DNA of 64,000 nucleotides from assembly GCF_002072155.1 (NCBI RefSeq), contig NZ_BDIY01000003.1, forward strand, positions 186,001-250,000. The letters are read 5' to 3'. A program made the translations under genes and the position numbers. Source of the DNA: Roseovarius sp. A-2. GTDB lineage: Bacteria; Pseudomonadota; Alphaproteobacteria; Rhodobacterales; Rhodobacteraceae. The notes beneath the pieces were generated by a model that saw only the letters and a list, made by a program, of their open reading frames with translations, made no database searches and was not told where the DNA came from. This document shows, piece by piece, positions 20,058-27,647 of this stretch. Positions within the stretch are counted from its first letter, which is position 1, and each line of letters begins with the position of its first letter.

Positions 20058-21052
20058 GCGGTGACCTCCTCTTCGGCATGGCGTTTGCCGTCGGGGTGAA
20101 TGCAGCGAAACATATGCGTGCCCTCTTCCCGGCGCGGGATATCGGCCTTGCACTCCGCCTGCGCAAACGGACAGCGCGTGCGAAATGCGCAGCCCTGCAC
20201 ATCGCCGATCAGCGACGGCACGATACCTGGAATGGTGCCCAGCGTGCTGCCCCGCTCGGTCTTGCCCGGCTGCGGAATGCAGCGCAGCAATCCGCGCGTA
20301 TAGGGGTGCGACGGCGTGTTGAACACATCGGTCGCCGGGCCGGTCTCCACCAACTCGCCCGCATACATCACCGCCACCTTGTCAGCCACGCGCGCGACCA
20401 CGCCCAGATCATGGGTAATCAGGATCATCGCCATGTTCATCTCGCGCCCCAGATCATAAAGCAGCCGCAGAATCTGCGCCTGAATGGTGACGTCGAGCGC
20501 GGTCGTCGGCTCATCCGCGATAATCAGTTCCGGCTCGCACATCAGCGCCATGGCGATCATCACCCGCTGCCGCAACCCGCCCGACAATTGATGCGGATAC
20601 TGGCCCAGACGGCTGCGCGCGGCGGTGATCCCGACCTTTTCGAGCAGTTCCACCGCACGATCCCGCGCCGCCTCGCGCCCCACGGATTTGTGCAACAGCA
20701 GCGCCTCGGTCAGTTGATCACCGATCGTATAGGCCGGGTTGAGCGAGGTCATCGGCTCCTGAAAGATCATCGCCATGCGATCACCGCGCAGGGCGCGCAT
20801 GGCGCGCGGCTTGGCGGTCAGGATATCCGTGCCATCGAAATCCATCCGGTCGGCGCTGCGCCGGATGGTCTTGCCCAACAGGCCCATCAGCGCCAGCGAG
20901 GTCAGCGACTTGCCCGACCCGCTCTCACCCACGATGCACAGCGTCTCGCCGCGCATCAGGTCGAAATCAATGCCACGCACCGCGTGCAATATGCCGCCAC
21001 CCACGGGAATATCCAGCGTCAGGTTGCGCACGCTCAACAGGGGGGTCTCCAT
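20054..21052 (-). CDS. oppD: oligopeptide ABC transporter ATP-binding protein (OppD/DppD type)
   Basis: A 332-residue ATPase with Walker A GESGSGKS, signature [15 protein letters not shown], Walker [13 protein letters not shown] and the C-terminal [11 protein letters not shown] cysteine motif of the Opp/Dpp group. The ATG at 21052 ([11 protein letters not shown]) lies four bases after the oppC stop; earlier in-frame codons would run back into oppC and are rejected. It acts as a heterodimer with OppF. Confidence 0.9.
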   Translation of the reverse strand: METPLLSVRNLTLDIPVGGGILHAVRGIDFDLMRGETLCIVGESGSGKSLTSLALMGLLGKTIRRSADRMDFDGTDILTAKPRAMRALRGDRMAMIFQEPMTSLNPAYTIGDQLTEALLLHKSVGREAARDRAVELLEKVGITAARSRLGQYPHQLSGGLRQRVMIAMALMCEPELIIADEPTTALDVTIQAQILRLLYDLGREMNMAMILITHDLGVVARVADKVAVMYAGELVETGPATDVFNTPSHPYTRGLLRCIPQPGKTERGSTLGTIPGIVPSLIGDVQGCAFRTRCPFAQAECKADIPRREEGTHMFRCIHPDGKRHAEEEVTA

Positions 21053-21056
21053 GGTC

Positions 21057-21959
21057 TCAGCTCCGGTTTTCGGGGGCGGTGACGTCGCGCAGACCGTCAC
21101 CCATCAGGTTGATCGCCAGCACGAGGATGAACAGCACGGCCCCGGGGATCAGCACCATCCACGGCTCGAAGAGCATCATGTTCTTGCCCTCCGACACCAT
21201 CAGGCCCCAGCTTGGGGTGGGCGGCTGTACACCGAGGCCAAGGAACGATAGCGCCGCCTCAAGCAGGATCGCATGCGCCATTTCCAGCGTCACAACGACG
21301 ATCAGGTTATTGGCGATATTGGGCATGATCTCGGACAGGATCACCCGCGGGGTCGAGGCACCGATCGCCCGCGCGGCGGCCACGTATTCGCGGCCCCGCA
21401 CCTGAAGCGTCGAGGCGCGCATCACCACCGCGAACCGGTCCCAGAGCAAGAGCCCCAGCACCACGATCACCACCTGAAGCGATCCACCCAGAATGGCGAC
21501 CACCGCAAGGGCCACAAGAACCACCGGCATCGCCAGCCGCACGTTGATGAGAAACGTCACCACCATGTCCACGCGGCCGCCAAAGTATCCGGCGGCCACG
21601 CCCATCGCGGTACCGATCACGCCCGAGATCAGCGCCGCGATCACCCCGATCATTAGCGACACGCGCGCACCATAGATCAACCGCGACAGGTAATCGCGTC
21701 CCAGATGATCAGTGCCCAGCGGATGCTCCCAGTCGCCGCCCAGAAACACCGGCGGCTCCATCCGGGTCATCAGGCTTTGGGCATAAGGGTCATGCGGGGC
21801 CAGCAGCGGCGCAAAGATCGCGATCAGCGTGAGGATCACCAGCACGACGACGCCGATCATCAGGCCCTGATGGCCAACCACGCGCTTGCGTAACATCTGC
21901 CCGGGTGTCGGGCCGGTGATCTCTGCCAGAATCGGATCCTGCGTATCAGGTTGGGTCAT
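21057..21959 (-). CDS. oppC: oligopeptide ABC transporter permease (OppC/DppC type)
   Basis: A 300-residue inner-membrane permease with an N-terminal OppC domain (RKRVVGHQGLMIGVVVL), a periplasmic loop with DPYAQSL and HPLGTDHLGRD typical of OppC/DppC, and the EAA loop (EYVAAARAIGAS). The ATG at 21959 is one base after the oppB stop. Confidence 0.9.
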   Translation of the reverse strand: MTQPDTQDPILAEITGPTPGQMLRKRVVGHQGLMIGVVVLVILTLIAIFAPLLAPHDPYAQSLMTRMEPPVFLGGDWEHPLGTDHLGRDYLSRLIYGARVSLMIGVIAALISGVIGTAMGVAAGYFGGRVDMVVTFLINVRLAMPVVLVALAVVAILGGSLQVVIVVLGLLLWDRFAVVMRASTLQVRGREYVAAARAIGASTPRVILSEIMPNIANNLIVVVTLEMAHAILLEAALSFLGLGVQPPTPSWGLMVSEGKNMMLFEPWMVLIPGAVLFILVLAINLMGDGLRDVTAPENRS

Positions 21960-21960
21960 C

Positions 21961-22878
21961 TCAGCTGCTCCGCATACGGGGGTCGAGCCAGGCATTCAGC
22001 ACATCGGCCAGAAAGGTGAAGACGATGTAGAACATCGAAAAGACGAGGATCAGCGCCTGCACCGTCGGCAGATCGTTGCGCGCGATACTCTCCCACGCAA
22101 GGAACCCCGCCCCGTGCAGCGCAAAGATCGACTCGACCACGATCGAGCCACCCAGCATGAAGCCCATCTGCACCGCAGCCAGCGACACCACCGGAATGAT
22201 CGCGTTACGCAGCGCGTGCCGGAACAGCACCCGGCCCTCCGGCGCGCCCTTGGCCCGCGCGGTGCGGATGTAATCCGACGACAGCACATCGAGCATCCCG
22301 GCCCGCGTCAGGCGCATGATCGCGGGCATCGCGTAATAACCCAACACGATGGTCGGCATGATGAAATGCGCAGGTGTTGACGCGCCCGAGGGCGGCAGCC
22401 AGCCCAGTTGAATGGCAAAGATCACGATCAGTATCAGGCCGAACCAGAAGCTCGGCATCGCCTGCCCTGCCACCGACAGGAACAACGCCGCCCGGTCGAT
22501 GATCGAATTCGGGCGGATCGCAGCGGCCACGCCCAGCGGTACGGCGGTCAACAGCGCGAAACTGATCCCGCAAACGCCCAGCGTCATGGTCACGCCCAGC
22601 CTATCGACGATCAACGACGACACCGGCAGGCGGAAATAATAGCTTTCCCCGAAATTGAACTGCAGCGCAGAAATCAGCCAGTCGCCGTATTGCACCAGCA
22701 TCGGACGATCAAAGCCATAGAGCTTGCGCACCGCCTCGATATCCTCGCCACTCGCGGTCTCGCCTGCCAGCGCCGCCGCAGGATCGCCCGCCATGAACAG
22801 CAGGCTGAAGCTGATGAAGGACACGGTAAAGGCCACCAGAACGGCAAGGCCAAGTCGTTTGAGAATGAACACGAGCAC
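21961..22878 (-). CDS. oppB: oligopeptide ABC transporter permease (OppB/DppB type)
   Basis: A 305-residue permease with the N-terminal FILKRLGLAVLVAFTVSFISF helix, a YGFDRPMLVQYGDWL loop and the EAA loop (DYIRTARAKGAPEGRVLFRHALRNA) of the OppB/DppB family. It is the first membrane subunit after the binding protein, with 95 bases between that include a hairpin. Confidence 0.9.
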   Translation of the reverse strand: MLVFILKRLGLAVLVAFTVSFISFSLLFMAGDPAAALAGETASGEDIEAVRKLYGFDRPMLVQYGDWLISALQFNFGESYYFRLPVSSLIVDRLGVTMTLGVCGISFALLTAVPLGVAAAIRPNSIIDRAALFLSVAGQAMPSFWFGLILIVIFAIQLGWLPPSGASTPAHFIMPTIVLGYYAMPAIMRLTRAGMLDVLSSDYIRTARAKGAPEGRVLFRHALRNAIIPVVSLAAVQMGFMLGGSIVVESIFALHGAGFLAWESIARNDLPTVQALILVFSMFYIVFTFLADVLNAWLDPRMRSS

Positions 22879-22936
22879 GGTCAGGCCCCTCGTTTACTGG
22901 CAGGTCGCGGGATGTGCGGGCGACGGGGGATACGGA

Positions 22937-22954
22937 GGGCCGCAGGCGCGGCCC
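22937..22954. repeat. intercistronic hairpin between oppA and oppB
   Basis: GGGCCGC-AGGC-GCGGCCC, a 7-bp stem with a 4-base loop, lies about 20 bases after the oppA stop on the minus strand. It has no T-run and resembles the hairpins after the other binding-protein genes in this window. Confidence 0.55.
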
Positions 22955-22973
22955 CCCGCTCAGACGGTGCGGA

Positions 22974-24491
22974 TCACTTCCACTCCATCGTGGTGAACCG
23001 CAGCACCTCGTCGGCGGTCGGTGTGTATTCCACCTCGTTGGTGGACACGTAGTTGGTGTTGTACGAGAACATCGGCGCCCAATAGGCCTGCTCGGTGATC
23101 CGCTTGATGGCCTTGGTGTAATGTTCCACCCGGGTGTCGGGATCGGTCGCGCTGTCGGCCACCTCCAGATCGGCCAGCACCTGATCATCCCGCGCATCGT
23201 CCAGAGAGCCGTGCTTGAAGAACTGGCTGACCATCGCCGAGGCATCGTTGACCGAGAAGCTGCCCCAGGTCAGGAAGGCCAACGGCACATCGCCGGTCAT
23301 GTTCAACTCACGCAGCGCAGAGTACTGCAGGAACTTGAAGTCTGACTTGATGCCGACGGCATTGAGATAGCTCAGGATCGCCTCGGCATATTCCCGGTCG
23401 CGATAGGCGTAGAGCTCGGTTGTGAACCCATCTGGATAACCCGCCTCGGCCAGCAGCGCCTTTGCCTTCTCGGGGTCGTATTCATAGGTCTCGGCGGCCT
23501 CTTCCACGCAGCCGAACTGGCTGGGGAAACACGGCGTCCAGACCACCTTGGATTTGCCCTTGAGCAGCGCCGCCACCAGCTCTTCGCGGTTGATCGCGTG
23601 GTTGACGGCTTGGCGCACCTTGAGGTTGGTGAATGGCGTGTCGCCCGAGCGCCCGGCGGCATCCATCGACAGATACCCGACCCGCATCGTGGATTCGTTG
23701 GTGACCGTGAACTGATCCATCTCCGCCAGCTTCTCGGCCTGGTCCGCAGGCACCTGCCAGATCAGGTCGAGCGAACCGCTGAACAGCTCGGCCATCTGCG
23801 TGTTGACGTCCGGTATGGTGCGGATATCGACATTGGTAATTTCGGGCTGACCCTTGGGGCTGTCATGGTAAGTCTCGTTCCTCTCCAGAACGAAATGCTG
23901 CCCCGGCGTGACCGACACCACCTTGTAGGGGCCGGTGCCCACGGGCTCCAGACCCATGCCCGACGGGCCCGCCTCGGCGTAATACTCGTTGGGATACATC
24001 GACACCGGGCCGGACAGAAATTCGATTGCCGCCGGGAACTTGTCCTTGAGATGGATGCGCACGGTATACTCGTCGATCTTCTCGGCGGATTTCATCCAGT
24101 TGACATTGCGCTGCGTCTTGACGCCGTTTTCTTCCTTGGCCACGAAATTGACCGTGTAGACCACGTCATCGGCGTTGAACGGCTCGCCATTGTGAAAGGT
24201 CACGCCTTCGCGCAGCTTGAATTCAAGCGTCAGGTCGTCGATCCACTCCCAGGACGTGGCAAGGTTGCCCTTGTATTCGTTGGTGGCCGGATCGCGGTAG
24301 ATCAGCCCGTCCCAGATCGCGCGTTGCAAAACGACGCCCTCGCGCGACGAGTTGAAGTAGCTGTCGACGTTCTCCAGCTCCTTGGTGAAGGCCACGCGCA
24401 GCGTGTCATTGGCCTTGTCGGCATAAGCCGCACCAGACGCCGCGACGATCGCCAGACCGGCAATCGCATGTCTCAAAGAGGACTGTTTCAT
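22974..24491 (-). CDS. oppA: peptide ABC transporter substrate-binding protein (OppA/DppA family)
   Basis: A 505-residue periplasmic binding protein of the SBP_bac_5 family with a signal peptide (MKQSSLRHAIAGLAIVAASGAAYA). It shows the family landmarks LRVAFTKELENVDSYFN, LEFKLREGVTFHNGEPFNADDV and GTGPYKVVSVTPGQHF. The ATG at 24491 has TAGGGAGAGAG before it. Ligand identity is unknown; the GGT and M20 enzymes in the operon suggest gamma-glutamyl peptides such as glutathione, in the manner of the Gsi system. Confidence 0.88.
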   Translation of the reverse strand: MKQSSLRHAIAGLAIVAASGAAYADKANDTLRVAFTKELENVDSYFNSSREGVVLQRAIWDGLIYRDPATNEYKGNLATSWEWIDDLTLEFKLREGVTFHNGEPFNADDVVYTVNFVAKEENGVKTQRNVNWMKSAEKIDEYTVRIHLKDKFPAAIEFLSGPVSMYPNEYYAEAGPSGMGLEPVGTGPYKVVSVTPGQHFVLERNETYHDSPKGQPEITNVDIRTIPDVNTQMAELFSGSLDLIWQVPADQAEKLAEMDQFTVTNESTMRVGYLSMDAAGRSGDTPFTNLKVRQAVNHAINREELVAALLKGKSKVVWTPCFPSQFGCVEEAAETYEYDPEKAKALLAEAGYPDGFTTELYAYRDREYAEAILSYLNAVGIKSDFKFLQYSALRELNMTGDVPLAFLTWGSFSVNDASAMVSQFFKHGSLDDARDDQVLADLEVADSATDPDTRVEHYTKAIKRITEQAYWAPMFSYNTNYVSTNEVEYTPTADEVLRFTTMEWK

Positions 24492-24551
24492 GTCTCTCTC
24501 CCTATGTTGGTCGCGCGCCGATATGGCGAGGCGCGTGATGTTGGCTTTTCG

Positions 24552-24580
24552 TTGACGTATCATATTATGATACGTATAAT
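24552..24580 (+). promoter_or_regulatory. sigma-70-type promoter of the IclR gene with an embedded 21-bp palindromic operator
   Basis: TTGACG (24552-24557) and TATAAT (24575-24580) are separated by 17 bases and point at the IclR gene. Filling the space between them is a perfect palindrome, 24555-24575: ACGTATCATA, one central T, then TATGATACGT. A bound dimer would cover both promoter boxes, so autorepression is strongly suggested, and the site also lies 64-84 bases upstream of the oppA start on the other strand. Confidence 0.75.
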
Positions 24581-24662
24581 CGCCATATGATCCATTAATG
24601 CGGACATCCTTCACCACGTCAAGCCCGGGTTGCGACATCCCGCCACATTATACGAGCGATGC

Positions 24663-25454
24663 ATGAAAACAAAGCAGGATACCCTCTACGTCGGATCGCT
24701 CGCCAAGGGGTTGCGCCTGCTGCGCGCCTTCGACGAGGGCCATACCGACCTGTCGCTCAGTGAACTCGCGCAGCGCACCGGACTGGACAAGAGCGCCACA
24801 CAGCGCCTCGCCAACACGCTGCATGTCGAGGGCATGCTCGACAAGGACCCGGCCACGCGCCGATTTCGCCCCTCCCATGCCTGGCTACAACTGGCCTATG
24901 CGTACTATTGGTCCGACCCGCTGATCGGTCAGGCCATGCCCAAGCTCATCAACCTCAGCCAGGAATTGGGCGAGACGGTGAACCTTGCCGAGATCTCCGG
25001 CGATCACATCATCTATGTCAGTCGCCTGCCCTGCAAACGCACCTATTTCGCGGCCACCATCATCGGGCGGCGTCTGCCCGCGCTCTCCACCTCGGGTGGG
25101 CGCGCGATGATCGCCACCTTCCCCGAAGACGAGCGCCGCCACGCAATCGAGACATGGCCGATCACCCCCTTCACCCCCAGTACGACCCTCGACCGCGCCC
25201 TGATCGCCACCAGCATCGATGACGCCGCTCGCGACGGCTTTGCCGTCTCCACCGGACAGATGATTCTCAACGAGATCGGCGTCGCCAGCCCGATCATCGG
25301 CCATGACGGGCGCGCCTGCGCCGCCGTGCAATGCTCGGTCTCGGCCCATACCTGGACACGCGAACGCATCGTCGCCGAGATACTGCCCAAGCTGCAGGAC
25401 ACCGCCAACGCGATTTCCCCCGCCTTCCGTGCGCATCGCGCAGGCTGGGACTGA
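24663..25454 (+). CDS. IclR-family transcriptional regulator of the peptide operon
   Basis: A 263-residue protein with an N-terminal winged helix (LSLSELAQRTGLDKSATQRL, about residues 32-51) and a C-terminal GAF-like effector domain (LGETVNLAEISGDHIIYVSR; ALSTSGGRAMIA). It is divergent from oppABCDF-GGT-M20, with a perfect 21-bp palindrome between. The start is the ATG at 24663 (MKTKQDTLYVGSLAKG), where family homology begins; an in-frame start 11 codons earlier is less likely. Confidence 0.87.
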   Translation: MKTKQDTLYVGSLAKGLRLLRAFDEGHTDLSLSELAQRTGLDKSATQRLANTLHVEGMLDKDPATRRFRPSHAWLQLAYAYYWSDPLIGQAMPKLINLSQELGETVNLAEISGDHIIYVSRLPCKRTYFAATIIGRRLPALSTSGGRAMIATFPEDERRHAIETWPITPFTPSTTLDRALIATSIDDAARDGFAVSTGQMILNEIGVASPIIGHDGRACAAVQCSVSAHTWTRERIVAEILPKLQDTANAISPAFRAHRAGWD

Positions 25455-25761
25455 CCGGCGCGCACCGGAAACGAGTATGCCCGCCGGTGCGGCAGGTATT
25501 CGGCCCGGACGTGACCGGTGATCTTACCGCGCGCCGACGCGCAGGGCGGCACCAGACCCCTCGGGTCTGCGCCCGCGACCGAACCGGACCGCAGCATCGC
25601 ACCACGGCGCGCGCGCCGCAGGCAAAGCGGCGCGCCCAACCTCGGATCATTGAGCTTGTGGCGCATCTCGGGCCGGTTGGTGCCCGCGACGCTTGTCCGC
25701 AAGCGCGGAACCACGCGGTCTAAAGCAGGCCACTGGGACCGGATCATGGACGCGACCGCCA
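25455..25761. other. intergenic stretch without a recognisable gene
   Basis: Very GC-rich sequence between the IclR gene and a transposase remnant. Long open frames here on both strands are rich in Arg and Ala and look like chance. The right part is continuous with the broken transposase reading frame, which stays open to a stop at 25647, but no transposase motif can be recognised in it. Confidence 0.4.
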
Positions 25762-25914
25762 GGTAGATCAGCCCATGGAATTCGGGCGCGCAGAACATGG
25801 AAAATCCCGTTGATCACACGCCGGTCATCACCGCACCTCTTGACCCCGCGTCTTGTTGGGCAAGACCGCTTTGCTGAGTTCCCATTCCAGATCGCTCATG
25901 TCTGATCGCGGCAT
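25762..25914 (-). pseudogene. IS5-family transposase N-terminal remnant, frameshifted
   Basis: On the minus strand an ATG at 25914 opens MPRSDMSDLEWELSKAVLP, the start of IS5-type (IS427-like) transposases. After about 30 codons the frame is lost at a TGA, and the next frame continues RRVINGIFHVLRARIPWADLP, the following conserved block of the same family. The catalytic DDE region is absent and no terminal inverted repeats are visible. This is an old, decayed insertion scar between the IclR gene and arfB. Confidence 0.7.
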
Positions 25915-25993
25915 TTGACTGCTCCCGCCATTGATGTCGCGAGGATTGAATCACAAACACATGCGATAGATTAGGAATCCATGGATGTGCTGC

Positions 25994-26416
25994 CTAGTCC
26001 TCGCCGTCCACCCGGCCCCGTAATGCCTTGACTTCGCCACGAACCTTCTTGGCCTTGAGGCGGCGTTTCTTGGCACCGAGGGTGGGACGTGTCGGGATGC
26101 GGCGTTTGGGTTTGACCGTGGCCTGCAGGATCAGGTCGGCCAGACGGTCGCGGACGATGTCGCGGTTGCGGGTTTGGCTGCGGGTTTCGTCGCATTGCAG
26201 GACGAGCGCGCCTTCCTTGGTCCAGCGCCGCCCCGCAAGCCGTTTGAGCCGCGCCTTGACTGGGTCGGGCAGATTGGGTGAGCGCTCGGCCTCGAAGCGC
26301 AATTCGACCGCGCTCGCCACCTTGTTGACGTTCTGTCCGCCGGGGCCGGAGGCGCGGATGAACTGCTCGGTCAGTTCCCAATCCTCGATGGCGATCTGGT
26401 CTGTGATCCTCAGCAT
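25994..26416 (-). CDS. arfB: alternative ribosome-rescue aminoacyl-tRNA hydrolase
   Basis: A 140-residue release-factor-like protein that frees ribosomes stalled on broken mRNA. The catalytic GGQ is at residues 26-28 in RASGPGGQNVNK, and a long basic tail (KPKRRIPTRPTLGAKKRRLKAKK) should enter the empty mRNA channel, the hallmark of ArfB/YaeJ versus true release factors. The start at 26416 (MLRITDQIAIED) is set by homology; the frame continues 17 codons upstream. An intrinsic terminator and a small leader ORF lie just upstream on the same strand. Confidence 0.9.
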   Translation of the reverse strand: MLRITDQIAIEDWELTEQFIRASGPGGQNVNKVASAVELRFEAERSPNLPDPVKARLKRLAGRRWTKEGALVLQCDETRSQTRNRDIVRDRLADLILQATVKPKRRIPTRPTLGAKKRRLKAKKVRGEVKALRGRVDGED

Positions 26417-26468
26417 GGGGCGGTCCCGTTGACGACGTTTTGATTTCTGGCAGGCGTGGCAATTCAAA

Positions 26469-26495
26469 AGGGCCGCCCCGGATGGGAGCGGCCCT
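26469..26495 (-). terminator. intrinsic terminator upstream of arfB
   Basis: On the minus strand AGGGCCGC and GCGGCCCT form an 8-bp GC-rich stem around an 11-base loop, followed by TTTTGAATT. The T-run is only on this side, so it ends a leftward transcript about 50 bases before the arfB start. Either it closes a separate small transcript or it acts as an attenuator for arfB. Confidence 0.65.
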
Positions 26496-26560
26496 CTAGA
26501 AGCTACGGAGGTGGGCCGGTTAGGCGCACCAATCCGGGTGGCTTTCGCCTCGGGGCTGCC

Positions 26561-26617
26561 CTAGACGGCGGCCTCCCGAACTGTTCCGACACCTCGCTCC
26601 AATACCTCTATAGACAC
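26561..26617 (-). CDS. 18-codon leader ORF with strong ribosome-binding site
   Basis: A GTG codon at 26617 is preceded at 7 bases by AAAGGAGGTGG, the strongest Shine-Dalgarno sequence in this part of the window, and opens an 18-residue ORF reading SIEVLERGVGTVREAAV after the first residue, ending in TAG. The Shine-Dalgarno sequence (26622-26629) is exactly complementary over 8 bases to a segment at 26507-26514 in the same transcript, which could mask it. With the terminator downstream this looks like a regulatory leader or a small-protein mRNA. A possible -35 (TTGACA, 26676-26681 on the minus strand) lies upstream; no clear -10 follows. Confidence 0.45.
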   Translation of the reverse strand: MSIEVLERGVGTVREAAV

Positions 26618-26726
26618 TGGACCACCTCCTTTCGCATTGTTGAACCTGACCCGAGCCTGCCACAAATTTCACCCATGTCAAAACAAAATCATGTGGCGGC
26701 GAAGAAATTTGACGCAGGATGCTGAT

Positions 26727-27647
26727 TTATTGATCTTGCAGCACGGCCACGCATTGGCGCGGTAGATCTTCCATCGTCAGTTCGCGGCGGGGCTTGGGCT
26801 TTGGTGCGTCCGGGTCGGGCGGCGGCGGGTTGAGGATGTTGCGCACCCACTGCTCGGCCTCGGCGCAGCCATCGCCGGGCGGGGGGGCGACCTGCTCGAC
26901 GCAGCCGCGCGCCTTGTCGGGGCAGTTCAGGCGGACGTGGAAATGATAGTGATGGCCCCACCACGGCCGGACCTTGCGCAGCCATGCGCGGTCGCCGGTC
27001 TCCTCGCGGCACATCTGCGCCTTGGCCCCCGGAAAGATGAAGATGCGCGCGGTGCGCGGGTCCTGGGCGGCGGCCTTTACGATTTCATGGTGCGCGCGGG
27101 TCCAGTTGCCGTTGATATAGGCGCCATTGGCCCGGCGCATGGAAATCGACGAGATATTCTCGCGCGCCGTGCGGCTGAGGGCCATGTTATCGGCGGGGCG
27201 CAGCCAGATATCGGCGTCGAGCCCCATCTGGTGGCTGCGATGCCCCGATAGCATCGGGCCGCCTCGTGGCTGGCTGATATCGCCCACGTAGATGCCGTTC
27301 CAGCCCGGTTGCGCTGCGGCCTTGCGCGAGAGGTCTTGCAGCAGGTCGATGGTCTCGGGGTGGCCCCAGTTGCGATTGCGGCTGAGGCGCATGGCCTGCC
27401 ATGTGGGCCCGGTCTCTGGCAGGGCCACGGCCCCCGCGATGCAGCCCTTGGCATAGCTGCCATAGGCGGCGGGGGCGTGTTCGGAGCCTTGCCCTTGCGC
27501 GCCGAAAAGCTGTTTGGCCTGCACGCCTTGCATGGCCGCAGGGATGCTCTGGCTAGAGACGATGCCGGGGGCCTGCGCCTCCGGCGCGGGTTGCGTGCAG
27601 GCCGCAAAGCCCAGACAAAGTGCGGCTGTTATGACGATCCGGCCCAT
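26727..27647 (-). CDS. mepA: penicillin-insensitive murein endopeptidase
   Basis: A 306-residue LAS-type zinc peptidase that cuts D-Ala-meso-DAP cross-links in peptidoglycan. The zinc and catalytic motifs HRSHQMGLDADIW and WWGHHYHFHVRL are present, as are cysteines that form disulfides in the E. coli enzyme. The N terminus (MGRIVITAALCLGFAACTQP) is a lipoprotein-type signal with a lipobox ending at Cys17, so the enzyme is probably anchored to a membrane facing the periplasm. Its start overlaps the end of the transporter gene upstream by 19 bases. Confidence 0.9.
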   Translation of the reverse strand: MGRIVITAALCLGFAACTQPAPEAQAPGIVSSQSIPAAMQGVQAKQLFGAQGQGSEHAPAAYGSYAKGCIAGAVALPETGPTWQAMRLSRNRNWGHPETIDLLQDLSRKAAAQPGWNGIYVGDISQPRGGPMLSGHRSHQMGLDADIWLRPADNMALSRTARENISSISMRRANGAYINGNWTRAHHEIVKAAAQDPRTARIFIFPGAKAQMCREETGDRAWLRKVRPWWGHHYHFHVRLNCPDKARGCVEQVAPPPGDGCAEAEQWVRNILNPPPPDPDAPKPKPRRELTMEDLPRQCVAVLQDQ

